Assembly: GCF_019334565.1 (NCBI RefSeq)
Contig: NZ_CP079724.1
Coordinates: forward strand, 703,001 to 767,000
Direction: 5' to 3'
From: Streptococcus oralis
GTDB lineage: Bacteria; Bacillota; Bacilli; Lactobacillales; Streptococcaceae
DNA length: 64,000 nt
The position numbers and the translations under genes are program-made. The notes under the pieces were generated by a model. It had not been told where the DNA came from and made no database searches. It saw nothing but the letters and a program-made list of their open reading frames with translations. Of this stretch, positions 18,347 through 28,818 are shown in pieces. Numbering within the stretch: the stretch's first letter is position 1; every line of letters begins with the position of its first letter.

Positions 18347-19450
18347 ATGGCAAAAACCATCTATATTGCAGGTCTCGGTTTGATTGGTGCTTCGATGGCG
18401 CTCGGTATCAAGCGCGATCATCCAGATTATGAAATTTTGGGTTATAATCGCAGTCAGGCTTCGAGAGATATTGCTTTGGAGCGAGGAATGATAGACCGTG
18501 CGACGGATGATTTTGCTAGTTTCGCTCCCCTAGCAGATGTCATCATCCTGACCTTGCCAATCAAACAGACCATTGCTTTTATTAAGGAGCTGGCAAACTT
18601 AGCCTTGAAAGAAGGCGTCATTATCTCGGATGCGGGCTCAACCAAGTCAGCCATTGTAGATGCGGCGGAGGAATATTTAGCTGGCAAACCTGTTCGCTTT
18701 GTCGGGGCCCATCCCATGGCTGGTAGCCACAAAACAGGGGCTGCCTCTGCGGATGTTAATCTCTTTGAAAATGCCTACTATATCTTCACACCTTCGAGCC
18801 TGACAAGTCCTGACACACTTGAGGAAATGAAGTACCTACTTTCTGGTCTCCATGCTCGTTTCATTGAAATTGATGCCAAGGAGCATGATCGAGTCACTTC
18901 TCAGATTAGCCATTTTCCTCATATTCTGGCTTCCAGCCTTATGGAGCAGACAGCGATCTATGCTCAAGAACATGAAATGGCAAGGCGCTTTGCGGCGGGT
19001 GGTTTTCGAGATATGACTCGCATTGCAGAGAGTGAACCAGGTATGTGGACTTCCATTCTCTTGTCCAATCGCGAGACTATTCTAGATCGAATTGCGGATT
19101 TCAAGGAGCGCCTAGATGAGGTTGGACAAGCCATCAGCAAGGGAGATGAAGAGCAAATCTGGAACTTTTTCAACCAAGCGCGTGAGAAACGTCGGGCCAT
19201 GGAAATCCATAAACGTGGTGGTGTGGATAGCTCTTACGACCTCTATGTCGATGTTCCCGATGAAGAAGATGTCATCTTGCGGATTTTGGAATTGCTACGA
19301 GGAACTTCCTTGGTCAACATTCACATCAACGAAGAAAACCGTGAGGATATTCACGGGATTCTACAAATTTCCTTTAAAAATGCTCAAGACTTAGAACGAG
19401 CTGAGCGTTTAATCACAGAAAATACGGACTATACAGTCGTCATCAAATAA
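18347..19450 (+). CDS. tyrA: Prephenate dehydrogenase
   Basis: TyrA makes 4-hydroxyphenylpyruvate for tyrosine from prephenate. The 367 residues open with an NAD-binding [15 protein letters not shown], then [12 protein letters not shown] with the catalytic His, and [14 protein letters not shown]. The last about 70 residues look like an ACT regulatory domain, so tyrosine feedback inhibition is likely by family knowledge. No chorismate mutase domain is attached. It is within the same aromatic operon, 9 bases after aroC. Confidence 0.93.
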   Translation: MAKTIYIAGLGLIGASMALGIKRDHPDYEILGYNRSQASRDIALERGMIDRATDDFASFAPLADVIILTLPIKQTIAFIKELANLALKEGVIISDAGSTKSAIVDAAEEYLAGKPVRFVGAHPMAGSHKTGAASADVNLFENAYYIFTPSSLTSPDTLEEMKYLLSGLHARFIEIDAKEHDRVTSQISHFPHILASSLMEQTAIYAQEHEMARRFAAGGFRDMTRIAESEPGMWTSILLSNRETILDRIADFKERLDEVGQAISKGDEEQIWNFFNQAREKRRAMEIHKRGGVDSSYDLYVDVPDEEDVILRILELLRGTSLVNIHINEENREDIHGILQISFKNAQDLERAERLITENTDYTVVIK

Positions 19451-19460
19451 GGAGAAAATC

Positions 19461-19799
19461 ATGTCAAATATTTACGATAGTGCAAATGAACTCAGTCGCG
19501 GGTTACGCGAATTACCAGAATACAAGGCGGTTAAGGCAGCAAAAGATGCCATCCAAGCTGATGAACAAGCTAGCAAGATTTTTGCAGACTACCTCGCTTT
19601 CCAACAAGAAATCCAAGTCATGGCGCAAACGGGACAAATGCCAGACGCCTCTTTCCAAGAAAAGATGCAGTCTTTCAGTAAGCAAATCCAAGAGAACGCT
19701 CTTTTGTCAGATTTCTTTGCCAAACAGCAACAATTGTCCATTTACCTTTCAGACATTGAAAAAATTGTCTTTGAACCTGTTTCAGAATTATTGAAATAG
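19461..19799 (+). CDS. YlbF/YmcA family protein
   Basis: This 112-residue all-helical protein ([18 protein letters not shown]) belongs to the DUF964/YlbF/YmcA group. In Bacillus these proteins form a complex with YaaT that assists RNase Y-dependent mRNA processing; in streptococci the role is less clear. No enzyme motif is present. It is the last gene before a strong terminator inside the aromatic cluster, so it shares the aroD-tyrA transcript although it has no evident link to aromatic synthesis. Confidence 0.8.
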   Translation: MSNIYDSANELSRGLRELPEYKAVKAAKDAIQADEQASKIFADYLAFQQEIQVMAQTGQMPDASFQEKMQSFSKQIQENALLSDFFAKQQQLSIYLSDIEKIVFEPVSELLK

Positions 19800-21638
<1,839 letters not shown>

Positions 21639-21642
<4 letters not shown>

Positions 21643-22487
21643 AAATTGCCTATCTAGGTCCCAAGGGATCTTTTTCGCATCATGTTGTGCAGACAGCTTT
21701 TCCCAAAGAGGAATTGCAGGCTTTTGCCAATATCACAGATGTTATCAAGGCCTATGAACAAGGCTTGGTGGACTATTCGGTGGTGCCAGTTGAAAATTCT
21801 ATCGAGGGTAGCGTTCATGAAAGCTTGGATTACCTTTTTCATCAGACTCGCATCCAAGCAGTTGCAGAAATCGTTCAACCCATTCACCAGCAGCTGATGG
21901 CGGTTCCCGGTCAGTCAAAAATTGAGAAGATTTTTTCCCATCCTCAGGCTCTGGCTCAAGGAAAGAAATTCATCGATGTGCACTATCCAGAGGCTCAAAT
22001 CGAGGTGACTGCTAGTACCGCCTATGCAGCTCGCTTTATTTCGGAACATCCAGACCAGCCTTATGCAGCCATTGCACCAAGAAGTTCTGCCGAGGAATAT
22101 AGCTTGGAATTAATTGCAGAGGATATTCAGGAGATGGAAGCCAATTTCACACGTTTTTGGGTGTTAGGGGCAGAGATACTGAAGATTCCTTTGAACTCAC
22201 AAGCTGAAAAAATGAGTTTGGCCTTGACCTTACCAGACAACTTACCTGGTGCTCTTTACAAGGCACTTTCGACCTTTGCTTGGAGAGGGATTGACTTAAC
22301 AAAGATTGAAAGTCGCCCCCTTAAAACAGCCTTGGGAGAATACTTTTTCATTATCGATGTAGACTATAGTGATAAAGAACTGGTTCATTTTGCCAGACAA
22401 GAACTAGAAGCCATTGGAATCCAGCACAAGATACTGGGAACCTACCCGATTTTTACCATAACTGATATAGAAAAGGAGAGTCAATGA
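21639..22487 (+). CDS. pheA: Prephenate dehydratase
   Basis: PheA converts prephenate to phenylpyruvate for phenylalanine. The 282 residues contain the catalytic Thr-Arg-Phe in NFTRFWVLG and the N-terminal AYLGPKGSFSH, then an ACT domain with KIESRPLKTALGEYFF. The ESRP motif is the phenylalanine-binding signature, so feedback inhibition by Phe is expected. It has no chorismate mutase domain. The start overlaps aroK (ATGA) and the stop overlaps the LCP gene (ATGA). Confidence 0.95.
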
Positions 22488-23779
22488 GCAAAGAAAATCC
22501 TTTAAGTCATCACGAGCAGTTACGTTATGACTATCTCTTCAAAAATATTCATTACCTCAACGATCGTGAACGGAGGGAGTTTGACTATCTGCAACAGAAA
22601 ATGGCAGGTCCCAAGTCTGAAGTTCACCATTTCCAACAAGAAGAAAAAGAAGAATCTTGGGGTAGAGACATTGATCTTCCGACTTATGGCAGTAGAAGCC
22701 GGTCTAAGAAACGTGAAAAGGTAGCCCCTCAACCTAAAGTCAAAAAGAAAAAAAGAAGAATTCGCTTCAAACGAATACTGACTTGGTTCCTGCTGTTGAT
22801 TACTTGTGTGCTTGCAGGAATGATTTTTATGTTTCTTCGAGGGTTCCAGTCAGCAGCCAATCCAAGCAATAAGCCAGCTGATGCCAAGGCAGCTCAAGTA
22901 GAGGTCTTTAACGGTCAGGATACCAAAGATGGTGTGAATATCCTAGTCATGGGGACAGATGGCCGTATCGGTCAAAATAGTGCGGAGACCCGTACCGACA
23001 CAATCATGGTACTGAATGTCAGTGGATCAGATAAGAAGATCAAACTAGTCAGCTTTATGCGTGACAACTTGGTTTATATCGACGGGTATAGTAAGATTGT
23101 AAATGGCCAGAAACAAACGGATAACAAACTCAATGTTGCTTATGAACTTGGGGAACAAGAAGGGCAAAAAGGGGCTGAAATGGTCCGCAAGGTTCTAAAA
23201 GACAACTTTGATTTGGATATTAAGTACTATGCCCTAGTCGACTTCCAGGCTTTTGCAACAGCTATTGATACCCTATTCCCTGACGGAGTAACGATTGATG
23301 CTCAATTCTCAACATTGAATGGTCAACCTTTAACAGAAGCCACAGTTGGAGATGACCTTCATGCAACAGAGACAGAATCGCCAACCCAAACCATCAAAGT
23401 TGGAAAACAGCAGATGAATGGATCCACCTTGCTGAACTATGCTCGCTTCCGTGATGATGATGAGGGAGACTACGGACGTACCAAACGTCAGCAACAAGTC
23501 ATGTCGGCTGTTCTTGAGCAAATCAAAGATCCAACCAAGCTCTTTACGGGATCAGAGGCACTTGGAAAAGTCTTTGGCATGACATCAACAAATCTACCAT
23601 ATAGCTTCTTGTTGACCAATGGCTTATCTGTCCTAGAAGGTGCTCAAAATGGCATTGAAAGACTCACCGTCCCAGAACTTGGTGACTGGGTGGACGCTTA
23701 TGATATCTATGGTGGACAAGGACTTCTAGTTGATCAAAATAAATACCAGACCAAACTCGCCCAAATGGGAATGAGATAG
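22484..23779 (+). CDS. psr: LytR-CpsA-Psr (LCP) family cell-wall polymer ligase
   Basis: The 431-residue protein has a charged cytoplasmic N terminus (about 1-100, with a Lys/Arg stretch), one membrane helix (about 103-124) and an extracellular LCP domain. Canonical LCP residues are visible: NILVMGTDGR, TRTDTIMVLNV, SFMRDNLV and YARFRDDDEGDYGRTKRQQQV. LCP proteins attach teichoic acids or capsule from lipid carriers to peptidoglycan. Its ATGA overlap with pheA ties its translation to aromatic synthesis genes, while the terminator behind it separates it from the LicD locus, where its likely substrate is made. Position matches the pneumococcal psr gene. Confidence 0.9.
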   Translation: MSKENPLSHHEQLRYDYLFKNIHYLNDRERREFDYLQQKMAGPKSEVHHFQQEEKEESWGRDIDLPTYGSRSRSKKREKVAPQPKVKKKKRRIRFKRILTWFLLLITCVLAGMIFMFLRGFQSAANPSNKPADAKAAQVEVFNGQDTKDGVNILVMGTDGRIGQNSAETRTDTIMVLNVSGSDKKIKLVSFMRDNLVYIDGYSKIVNGQKQTDNKLNVAYELGEQEGQKGAEMVRKVLKDNFDLDIKYYALVDFQAFATAIDTLFPDGVTIDAQFSTLNGQPLTEATVGDDLHATETESPTQTIKVGKQQMNGSTLLNYARFRDDDEGDYGRTKRQQQVMSAVLEQIKDPTKLFTGSEALGKVFGMTSTNLPYSFLLTNGLSVLEGAQNGIERLTVPELGDWVDAYDIYGGQGLLVDQNKYQTKLAQMGMR

Positions 23780-23789
23780 AATGCTATAA

Positions 23790-23842
23790 AAAAATCAAAG
23801 TTTGAATCACCAGTGAAAAAGTGGTTTAGGCTTTGATTTTTC
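23790..23842 (+). terminator. Terminator after the LCP gene
   Basis: AAAATCAAAG and CTTTGATTTT form the outer stem, with a CACCA/TGGTT inner pairing, followed by TTTTCTT. Confidence 0.7.
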
Positions 23843-23874
23843 TTAGTATCTGATGGATTTTTAGGGCTTTTTTA

Positions 23875-23883
23875 TGGTATAAT
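23875..23883 (+). promoter_or_regulatory. Extended -10 promoter of the LicD surface-polymer locus
   Basis: TGGTATAAT (TATAAT at 23878-23883) lies 40 bases before the first LicD gene. Confidence 0.65.
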
Positions 23884-23922
23884 AAAACGATATAACTCGT
23901 TATTGGACAGAAGAGGAGAGAC

Positions 23923-24759
23923 ATGAGTGATTTGAAAGCGATTCAGGCTCGTAGTCTGGAAATGGCTGAATATTTCGTTGCATTTTGTAAAGAACATGAT
24001 TTGTTGTGCTATCTCTGTGGTGGAGGGGCTATTGGTGCCCTACGTAATAAGGGCTTCATTCCTTGGGATGATGACCTAGACTTTTTTATGCCTCGCAAGG
24101 ACTATGAAAAATTAGCAGAACTGTGGCCACGTTATGCAGATGAGCGTTATTTCTTGTCAAAGAGTAACAAAGATTTTGTAGACCGTAACCTTTTTATTAC
24201 CATTCGTGATAAGAAAACCACTTGTATCAAGCCTTATCAGAAGGATTTGGATCTGCCACACGGTTTGGCCTTGGATGTTTTACCATTGGATTATTATCCT
24301 AAAAATCCAGCTGAGCGTAAGAAACAGGTTCGTTGGGCCTTGATTTATTCACTCTTTTGCGCCCAAACTATCCCAGAAAAGCATGGTGCAGTCATGAAAT
24401 GGGGAAGTCGTATCTTACTCGGCCTGACTCCAAAATCTCTACGTTATCGCATTTGGAAAAAAGCTGAAAAAGAAATGACCAAGTATGGTCTCGCTGAGAG
24501 CGATGGAATTACGGAATTATGCTCAGGTCCCGGCTACATGCGAAACAAGTACACAATTGCATCTTTTGAAGACAATCTTTTCTTGCCATTTGAAGGAACT
24601 GAGATGCCCATTCCAGTCGGTTATGATGCCTATCTCAGCACTGCTTTTGGGGACTATATGACACCGCCACCAGCGGACAAGCAAGTACCGCATCATGATG
24701 CTATTATAGCGGACATGGACAAGAGCTACACAGAGTACAAGGGAGAATATGGAGCATGA
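23923..24759 (+). CDS. LicD-family phosphocholine transferase
   Basis: This 278-residue protein has the LicD/nucleotidyltransferase-like signature GALRNKGFIPWDDDLDFFM (about 36-54), with the acidic metal-binding triplet. LicD proteins transfer phosphocholine from CDP-choline to sugars of teichoic acid precursors in the cytoplasm. By position after psr it corresponds to the pneumococcal gene I remember as licD3. It is preceded by AGAGGAGAGAC and overlaps the glycosyltransferase gene by 4 bases. The acceptor sugar cannot be read from the sequence. Confidence 0.85.
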   Translation: MSDLKAIQARSLEMAEYFVAFCKEHDLLCYLCGGGAIGALRNKGFIPWDDDLDFFMPRKDYEKLAELWPRYADERYFLSKSNKDFVDRNLFITIRDKKTTCIKPYQKDLDLPHGLALDVLPLDYYPKNPAERKKQVRWALIYSLFCAQTIPEKHGAVMKWGSRILLGLTPKSLRYRIWKKAEKEMTKYGLAESDGITELCSGPGYMRNKYTIASFEDNLFLPFEGTEMPIPVGYDAYLSTAFGDYMTPPPADKQVPHHDAIIADMDKSYTEYKGEYGA

Positions 24760-25724
24760 TGGGAGAAAAAATAAGCGTTATCGTTCCAGTCTACAATGTA
24801 GAAGCCTATCTGGAGCGATGTGTGGAGTCGATTCTTCAACAGACTTATGCCCATTTTGAGTTAATCCTAATCAACGATGGTTCTACTGATTCTAGTGGAC
24901 AGATCTGTGATCACTTAGCATCTCAGTATGAGAATATCAAGGTTTATCATATCGAAAATGCTGGTGTTTCAAATGCTAGAAATATGGGAATTCAGCTAAC
25001 GACGGGTTCTTGGGTTACCTTTATTGATAGTGATGATTTCGTTACCCAGGATTACCTAGCTACTTTAGCAAGTGCAGTTGAAGGGGTGAATGTAGGCTTT
25101 GTTATTGCTCCTCTGCACCATATCAAAAACGGCATTGTAACTGATATACCTTCACATTCAGGAAAAACAGAACTCTGGTCAACAGAAGAAACCATGAAGG
25201 AACTACTGATGACTACCAGAACGTCATTTTTTCCAGTTGCAAAACTGTTTAAGAGAGACCTGCTTGCGGATGAAAAGTTTAATACAAATTATCACCTAGC
25301 TGAAGATGCTCTATTTTTAACCGAATTGCTACTAAAGACAAGATGCAGTTGCGTATTTATTGACAAACCTGTTTATTATTATGATCATCGTGAGGGAAGT
25401 GCAACGACATCTGTTAATCGATATGTATTTGACACGATAGAAGTTTATCAGCAAATAATTGCTCAAGTTTCACAAGCCTTCCCTAATTTAAAATACGAAT
25501 TAATAAATAGAGAATGTTGGTCGTACATCACAGTTTACGATAAAATTATCTTTACTTCACGTGAAGAGTATCAAAAGGAGAAAGCCGAGCTGAGGACTTG
25601 GATTGTTCAGCACCGACGTGAAATATGGAAGGATGCTTATTTCACTACTTTTCGCAAGGTAGCGATCCTTTCACTTGTCATTTCTCCATGGCTATATAAG
25701 AAAATTGTTGGATTAAAAAACTAA
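24756..25724 (+). CDS. Family 2 glycosyltransferase
   Basis: The 322-residue cytoplasmic GT-A enzyme shows ISVIVPVYNVEAYLERCVES at the N terminus, LINDGSTDSSG for nucleotide binding, TFIDSDDFV with the DxD-type metal site, and AEDALFLTE with the probable catalytic acidic pair. A C-terminal hydrophobic stretch may contact the membrane. It starts in an overlap with the LicD gene (ATGATG across its stop), so both products are made together. It probably adds one sugar of the teichoic-acid repeat unit; donor and acceptor are unknown. Confidence 0.88.
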   Translation: MMGEKISVIVPVYNVEAYLERCVESILQQTYAHFELILINDGSTDSSGQICDHLASQYENIKVYHIENAGVSNARNMGIQLTTGSWVTFIDSDDFVTQDYLATLASAVEGVNVGFVIAPLHHIKNGIVTDIPSHSGKTELWSTEETMKELLMTTRTSFFPVAKLFKRDLLADEKFNTNYHLAEDALFLTELLLKTRCSCVFIDKPVYYYDHREGSATTSVNRYVFDTIEVYQQIIAQVSQAFPNLKYELINRECWSYITVYDKIIFTSREEYQKEKAELRTWIVQHRREIWKDAYFTTFRKVAILSLVISPWLYKKIVGLKN

Positions 25725-25745
25725 TATCATGAGAAGGAGTTGAAA

Positions 25746-27905
25746 ATGAATTTTTCAAAAATGGATGAATACTTTGAAAAATCAAAACTATGGATTGCAT
25801 ATCTATTTGTTTTCATTTCGATTTTAAGTATGAGTTCACTGGTTTATAAGATAGCAAATCCCCTCTACAAGGGATTATCAGCGATTGTAGTGCTTTATAT
25901 TTGCTATACCTTATTGTTTAAGTGGAAAGAAATCAAAGTAGATCGCAAATTTCTATCCTTATTTGGACTCTTAGCTGGAGGTCATCTGCTATCAGCTATT
26001 TTCAATCGCTCTGGACATCTGATTGGAAATGTGATTGAAATCCTCTTCATGGTAACCTATGTTTTATTATTTACCATGTTACAATCAGGGCAACTTAAAA
26101 AATTAGTTGACTGGATTGCCTATACGGTTCAAATTGTTTCTTTTTCTTCAGCAATTTTTGCGTTTGGTTTATTGGTTAGTAGAGTCCTTATCCTATTTAA
26201 GATTGGCGAACAATCTTATTACTATGGTGTCATGAATGGACGTCTGTGGGGGATTGTCAATCCAAATGCTAGTGCGATATTTTCATACATTAGCATTATT
26301 TTGGCTATGTATTTGATTCATAAAGGAAGTAAATATTCTGTTTATCTTAAACTGAACAATGTGATTCAATTCGTTTACTTTGCTACGATGCAAAGTCGAG
26401 GAGCCTTACTTTCTTTACTTCTCATGATTGGACTCTATAGTTTCTTTGCTACTAGAGGAAGTATCGTTAAACGATTCCTCACTTTTATAGTTGCTGGTTT
26501 GCTGATTACTGCAACTAATATTGGATTAAGCTATGTAACTTCTATCTATATCTCATCTGAAACTGCGACTGTCTTAGATTTAAACAAAGGACAATCCTAT
26601 GCTGAAACAGATTCGTCTGTCACTAAGAAGAACGGTGAGCTCCATCTGATTGAAACAACACCAAGTGGTAGAACCTATATCTGGAAAAATGCCATCAAGA
26701 TGGGAAGTGCCAAACCAATTTTTGGTTATGGTGTACGAAATGTTCCAGATTACTACACAGAGTATTTCAGTAAATTTGAGATTCAAAACTCCCTTATCGG
26801 TGGGAATTTCCATAACATTTTTGTGACTATATTTGTCAGTTCGGGAGTTCTAGGTTTGCTATCCTTCCTTCTTGTACTGGCTTATGTCATCAGGCGCTTT
26901 TTGACGTATTTGATTGTTTCCAAGAAAAATACTGATAAATTGACCATGATCCTTTTCTTCGGTATCTTGTTTGGCCAATTATTTGAGAGTCAGATTATGT
27001 ATTCAACCAACTTTATTAATATCATCTTCTGGCTAGCGATTGGCTATGGACTCGTAGTCTGCAAACGGGATGAAGGAGTTCGGTACCAAGAAGTAACAGA
27101 TGTCAATGAAATTCAACAGATGGAACTTGGAATCATGGAGTATATTCATGAAGTTTGTCAGAAAATTGGGGTCAAGTATTTCTTAGCATATGGAAGTCTA
27201 ATCGGTGCTGTTCGCCATCAAGGATTTATCCCTTGGGATGATGACATGGATATCTGCATGTTACGAGAAGATTATGAAAAGTTGCAAGACTACCTTATCG
27301 CTAACCCTGATGAACGTTACGAGGTCATGTCTTATAAAAATAATCTCAACTATGTCTATCCCTTCATGAAAGTGCAGGATAACCATACTTACTTGCTAGA
27401 AGAAGATGTTCGCATCGATTCGAATATGGGAATCTATGTAGATATTTTCCCTGTAGATGGCTACGAGGATGACGTACAATTTAAAAACAAGATGACGAAA
27501 CTGATAAAGAAACGTCAATTGAGTTGCTACACCTTCAAAGGCATTACCAATACAAAAAGTGTACTGAATTCACTGCTACGTTATGTGTCAGTTATTATTT
27601 TCTATTTCACCAATACGAACAAATACGTTGCCCAGATTGAAGAGCTTGCAAAATCCCGTAAAGTCTCAGATTATGAGCAAGTGGATTATCTTATCTACAA
27701 GGATATGAACAAACCAGTGTGGAGACGTGAATGGCTGGAACAAGTTACTACTGGAACATTTGAAGGTAAGGAATTTACCATTCCGAAGAACTATCATGAA
27801 ATTTTGACCTCAGACTACGGAGACTATATGCAATTGCCACCGGTTGAACAAAGAGTATCTCATCATGATTTTAAATTATGGAAGATTGTTAAAAGGTCTA
27901 AATGA
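25746..27905 (+). CDS. Wzy-like polymerase fused to a C-terminal LicD domain
   Basis: The 719-residue protein has two parts. Residues 1 to about 440 hold ten or more membrane segments with an O-antigen ligase/polymerase look, including a large extracellular loop (about 280-345) with TPSGRTYIWKNAI. From about 450 to the end is a complete LicD domain with AYGSLIGAVRHQGFIPWDDDMD (signature near 485-500) and the C-terminal TSDYGDYMQLPP. ATG 25746 follows AAGGAG at 25734-25739; the TTG at 25740 is too close. The frame is continuous, so this is a true fusion here. It would couple polymerisation or ligation of repeat units to phosphocholine addition at the membrane. Confidence 0.82.
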   Translation: MNFSKMDEYFEKSKLWIAYLFVFISILSMSSLVYKIANPLYKGLSAIVVLYICYTLLFKWKEIKVDRKFLSLFGLLAGGHLLSAIFNRSGHLIGNVIEILFMVTYVLLFTMLQSGQLKKLVDWIAYTVQIVSFSSAIFAFGLLVSRVLILFKIGEQSYYYGVMNGRLWGIVNPNASAIFSYISIILAMYLIHKGSKYSVYLKLNNVIQFVYFATMQSRGALLSLLLMIGLYSFFATRGSIVKRFLTFIVAGLLITATNIGLSYVTSIYISSETATVLDLNKGQSYAETDSSVTKKNGELHLIETTPSGRTYIWKNAIKMGSAKPIFGYGVRNVPDYYTEYFSKFEIQNSLIGGNFHNIFVTIFVSSGVLGLLSFLLVLAYVIRRFLTYLIVSKKNTDKLTMILFFGILFGQLFESQIMYSTNFINIIFWLAIGYGLVVCKRDEGVRYQEVTDVNEIQQMELGIMEYIHEVCQKIGVKYFLAYGSLIGAVRHQGFIPWDDDMDICMLREDYEKLQDYLIANPDERYEVMSYKNNLNYVYPFMKVQDNHTYLLEEDVRIDSNMGIYVDIFPVDGYEDDVQFKNKMTKLIKKRQLSCYTFKGITNTKSVLNSLLRYVSVIIFYFTNTNKYVAQIEELAKSRKVSDYEQVDYLIYKDMNKPVWRREWLEQVTTGTFEGKEFTIPKNYHEILTSDYGDYMQLPPVEQRVSHHDFKLWKIVKRSK

Positions 27906-27962
27906 CGGGATTGGAATTAAGAAACGTTTAAAAATATAGTCAAATTTAGGAGAATAGAACCT

Positions 27963-28775
27963 ATGTCTGAAAGAACTTTAACTCTTGAAGAAATCAAGCA
28001 AGTAGAATTGGATATTTTAAAGTATCTACATGATCTTTGTGAACAACATCAAATCAAATACTTTATTGATTTTGGAACCTTACTAGGAGCTGTACGCCAT
28101 AAAGGATTTATCCCTTGGGATGATGATACAGATATTTCCTTGGCGCGTGATGAATTTGAAAAACTGTATAAGGTTTTACAAAATGAAAATCATCCCTACT
28201 ACAAATTGATTTCATTCAGAGAAACAAAGGGATACCCATACAGTTATATGAGAGTCTATGATGTAAGGACTCGTCGAGATGCTAACCTCGTAGACCCAAC
28301 GGTCGTATTGGGAACTTGCGTTGACATTTTTCCATATGATGGTGTCGTCACAGAGGAAAGTGACCGTAAAAAAATGAGGCTCTACAAATATTTCATTCGC
28401 CTTTCTTCTTTGAATTTTAAAGGGATCAAGTCTGAGAATGGTGGACTTAAAAACCTCCCTCGTTATATGGGATCAGCTATTTTCCGATTAACTTCCCCAC
28501 AGCTATGGAATCAAAAATTAGAGAGTCTTGCTTTGAAGTATAGTGTAGATCAAGCAACAGATCTTACTTGTACTATCTATGACCCTTATTATCCAAATGG
28601 TATAAAAAAAGAATGGCTCTATGATTTGATTGATATGCCTTATGAAAACATTGTGCTCAAGGTTCCGAGAAAATACCATGAAATACTTGTCTACGAATTT
28701 GGAGAAAACTATATGACTCCACCTCCTATTGAGCAACAAGTCCCAGGAGGGGATAAAAACTACTGGATTGATTAG
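27963..28775 (+). CDS. LicD-family phosphocholine transferase, second free copy
   Basis: The 270-residue protein again carries the LicD signature DFGTLLGAVRHKGFIPWDDD (about 34-53) and ends with GENYMTPPPIEQQVPGG, the tail motif shared with the other two LicD domains in this locus. It resembles the C-terminal half of the preceding fusion in layout, so tandem duplication within the locus is likely. It has TAGGAG upstream. Three LicD domains in 5 kb suggest that several sugars, or alternative repeat units, are decorated with phosphocholine. Confidence 0.85.
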   Translation: MSERTLTLEEIKQVELDILKYLHDLCEQHQIKYFIDFGTLLGAVRHKGFIPWDDDTDISLARDEFEKLYKVLQNENHPYYKLISFRETKGYPYSYMRVYDVRTRRDANLVDPTVVLGTCVDIFPYDGVVTEESDRKKMRLYKYFIRLSSLNFKGIKSENGGLKNLPRYMGSAIFRLTSPQLWNQKLESLALKYSVDQATDLTCTIYDPYYPNGIKKEWLYDLIDMPYENIVLKVPRKYHEILVYEFGENYMTPPPIEQQVPGGDKNYWID

Positions 28776-28818
28776 ATTTTTAAAAGTTGCTTAATGTTAA
28801 GATAAAGGAGTTTTCAAG

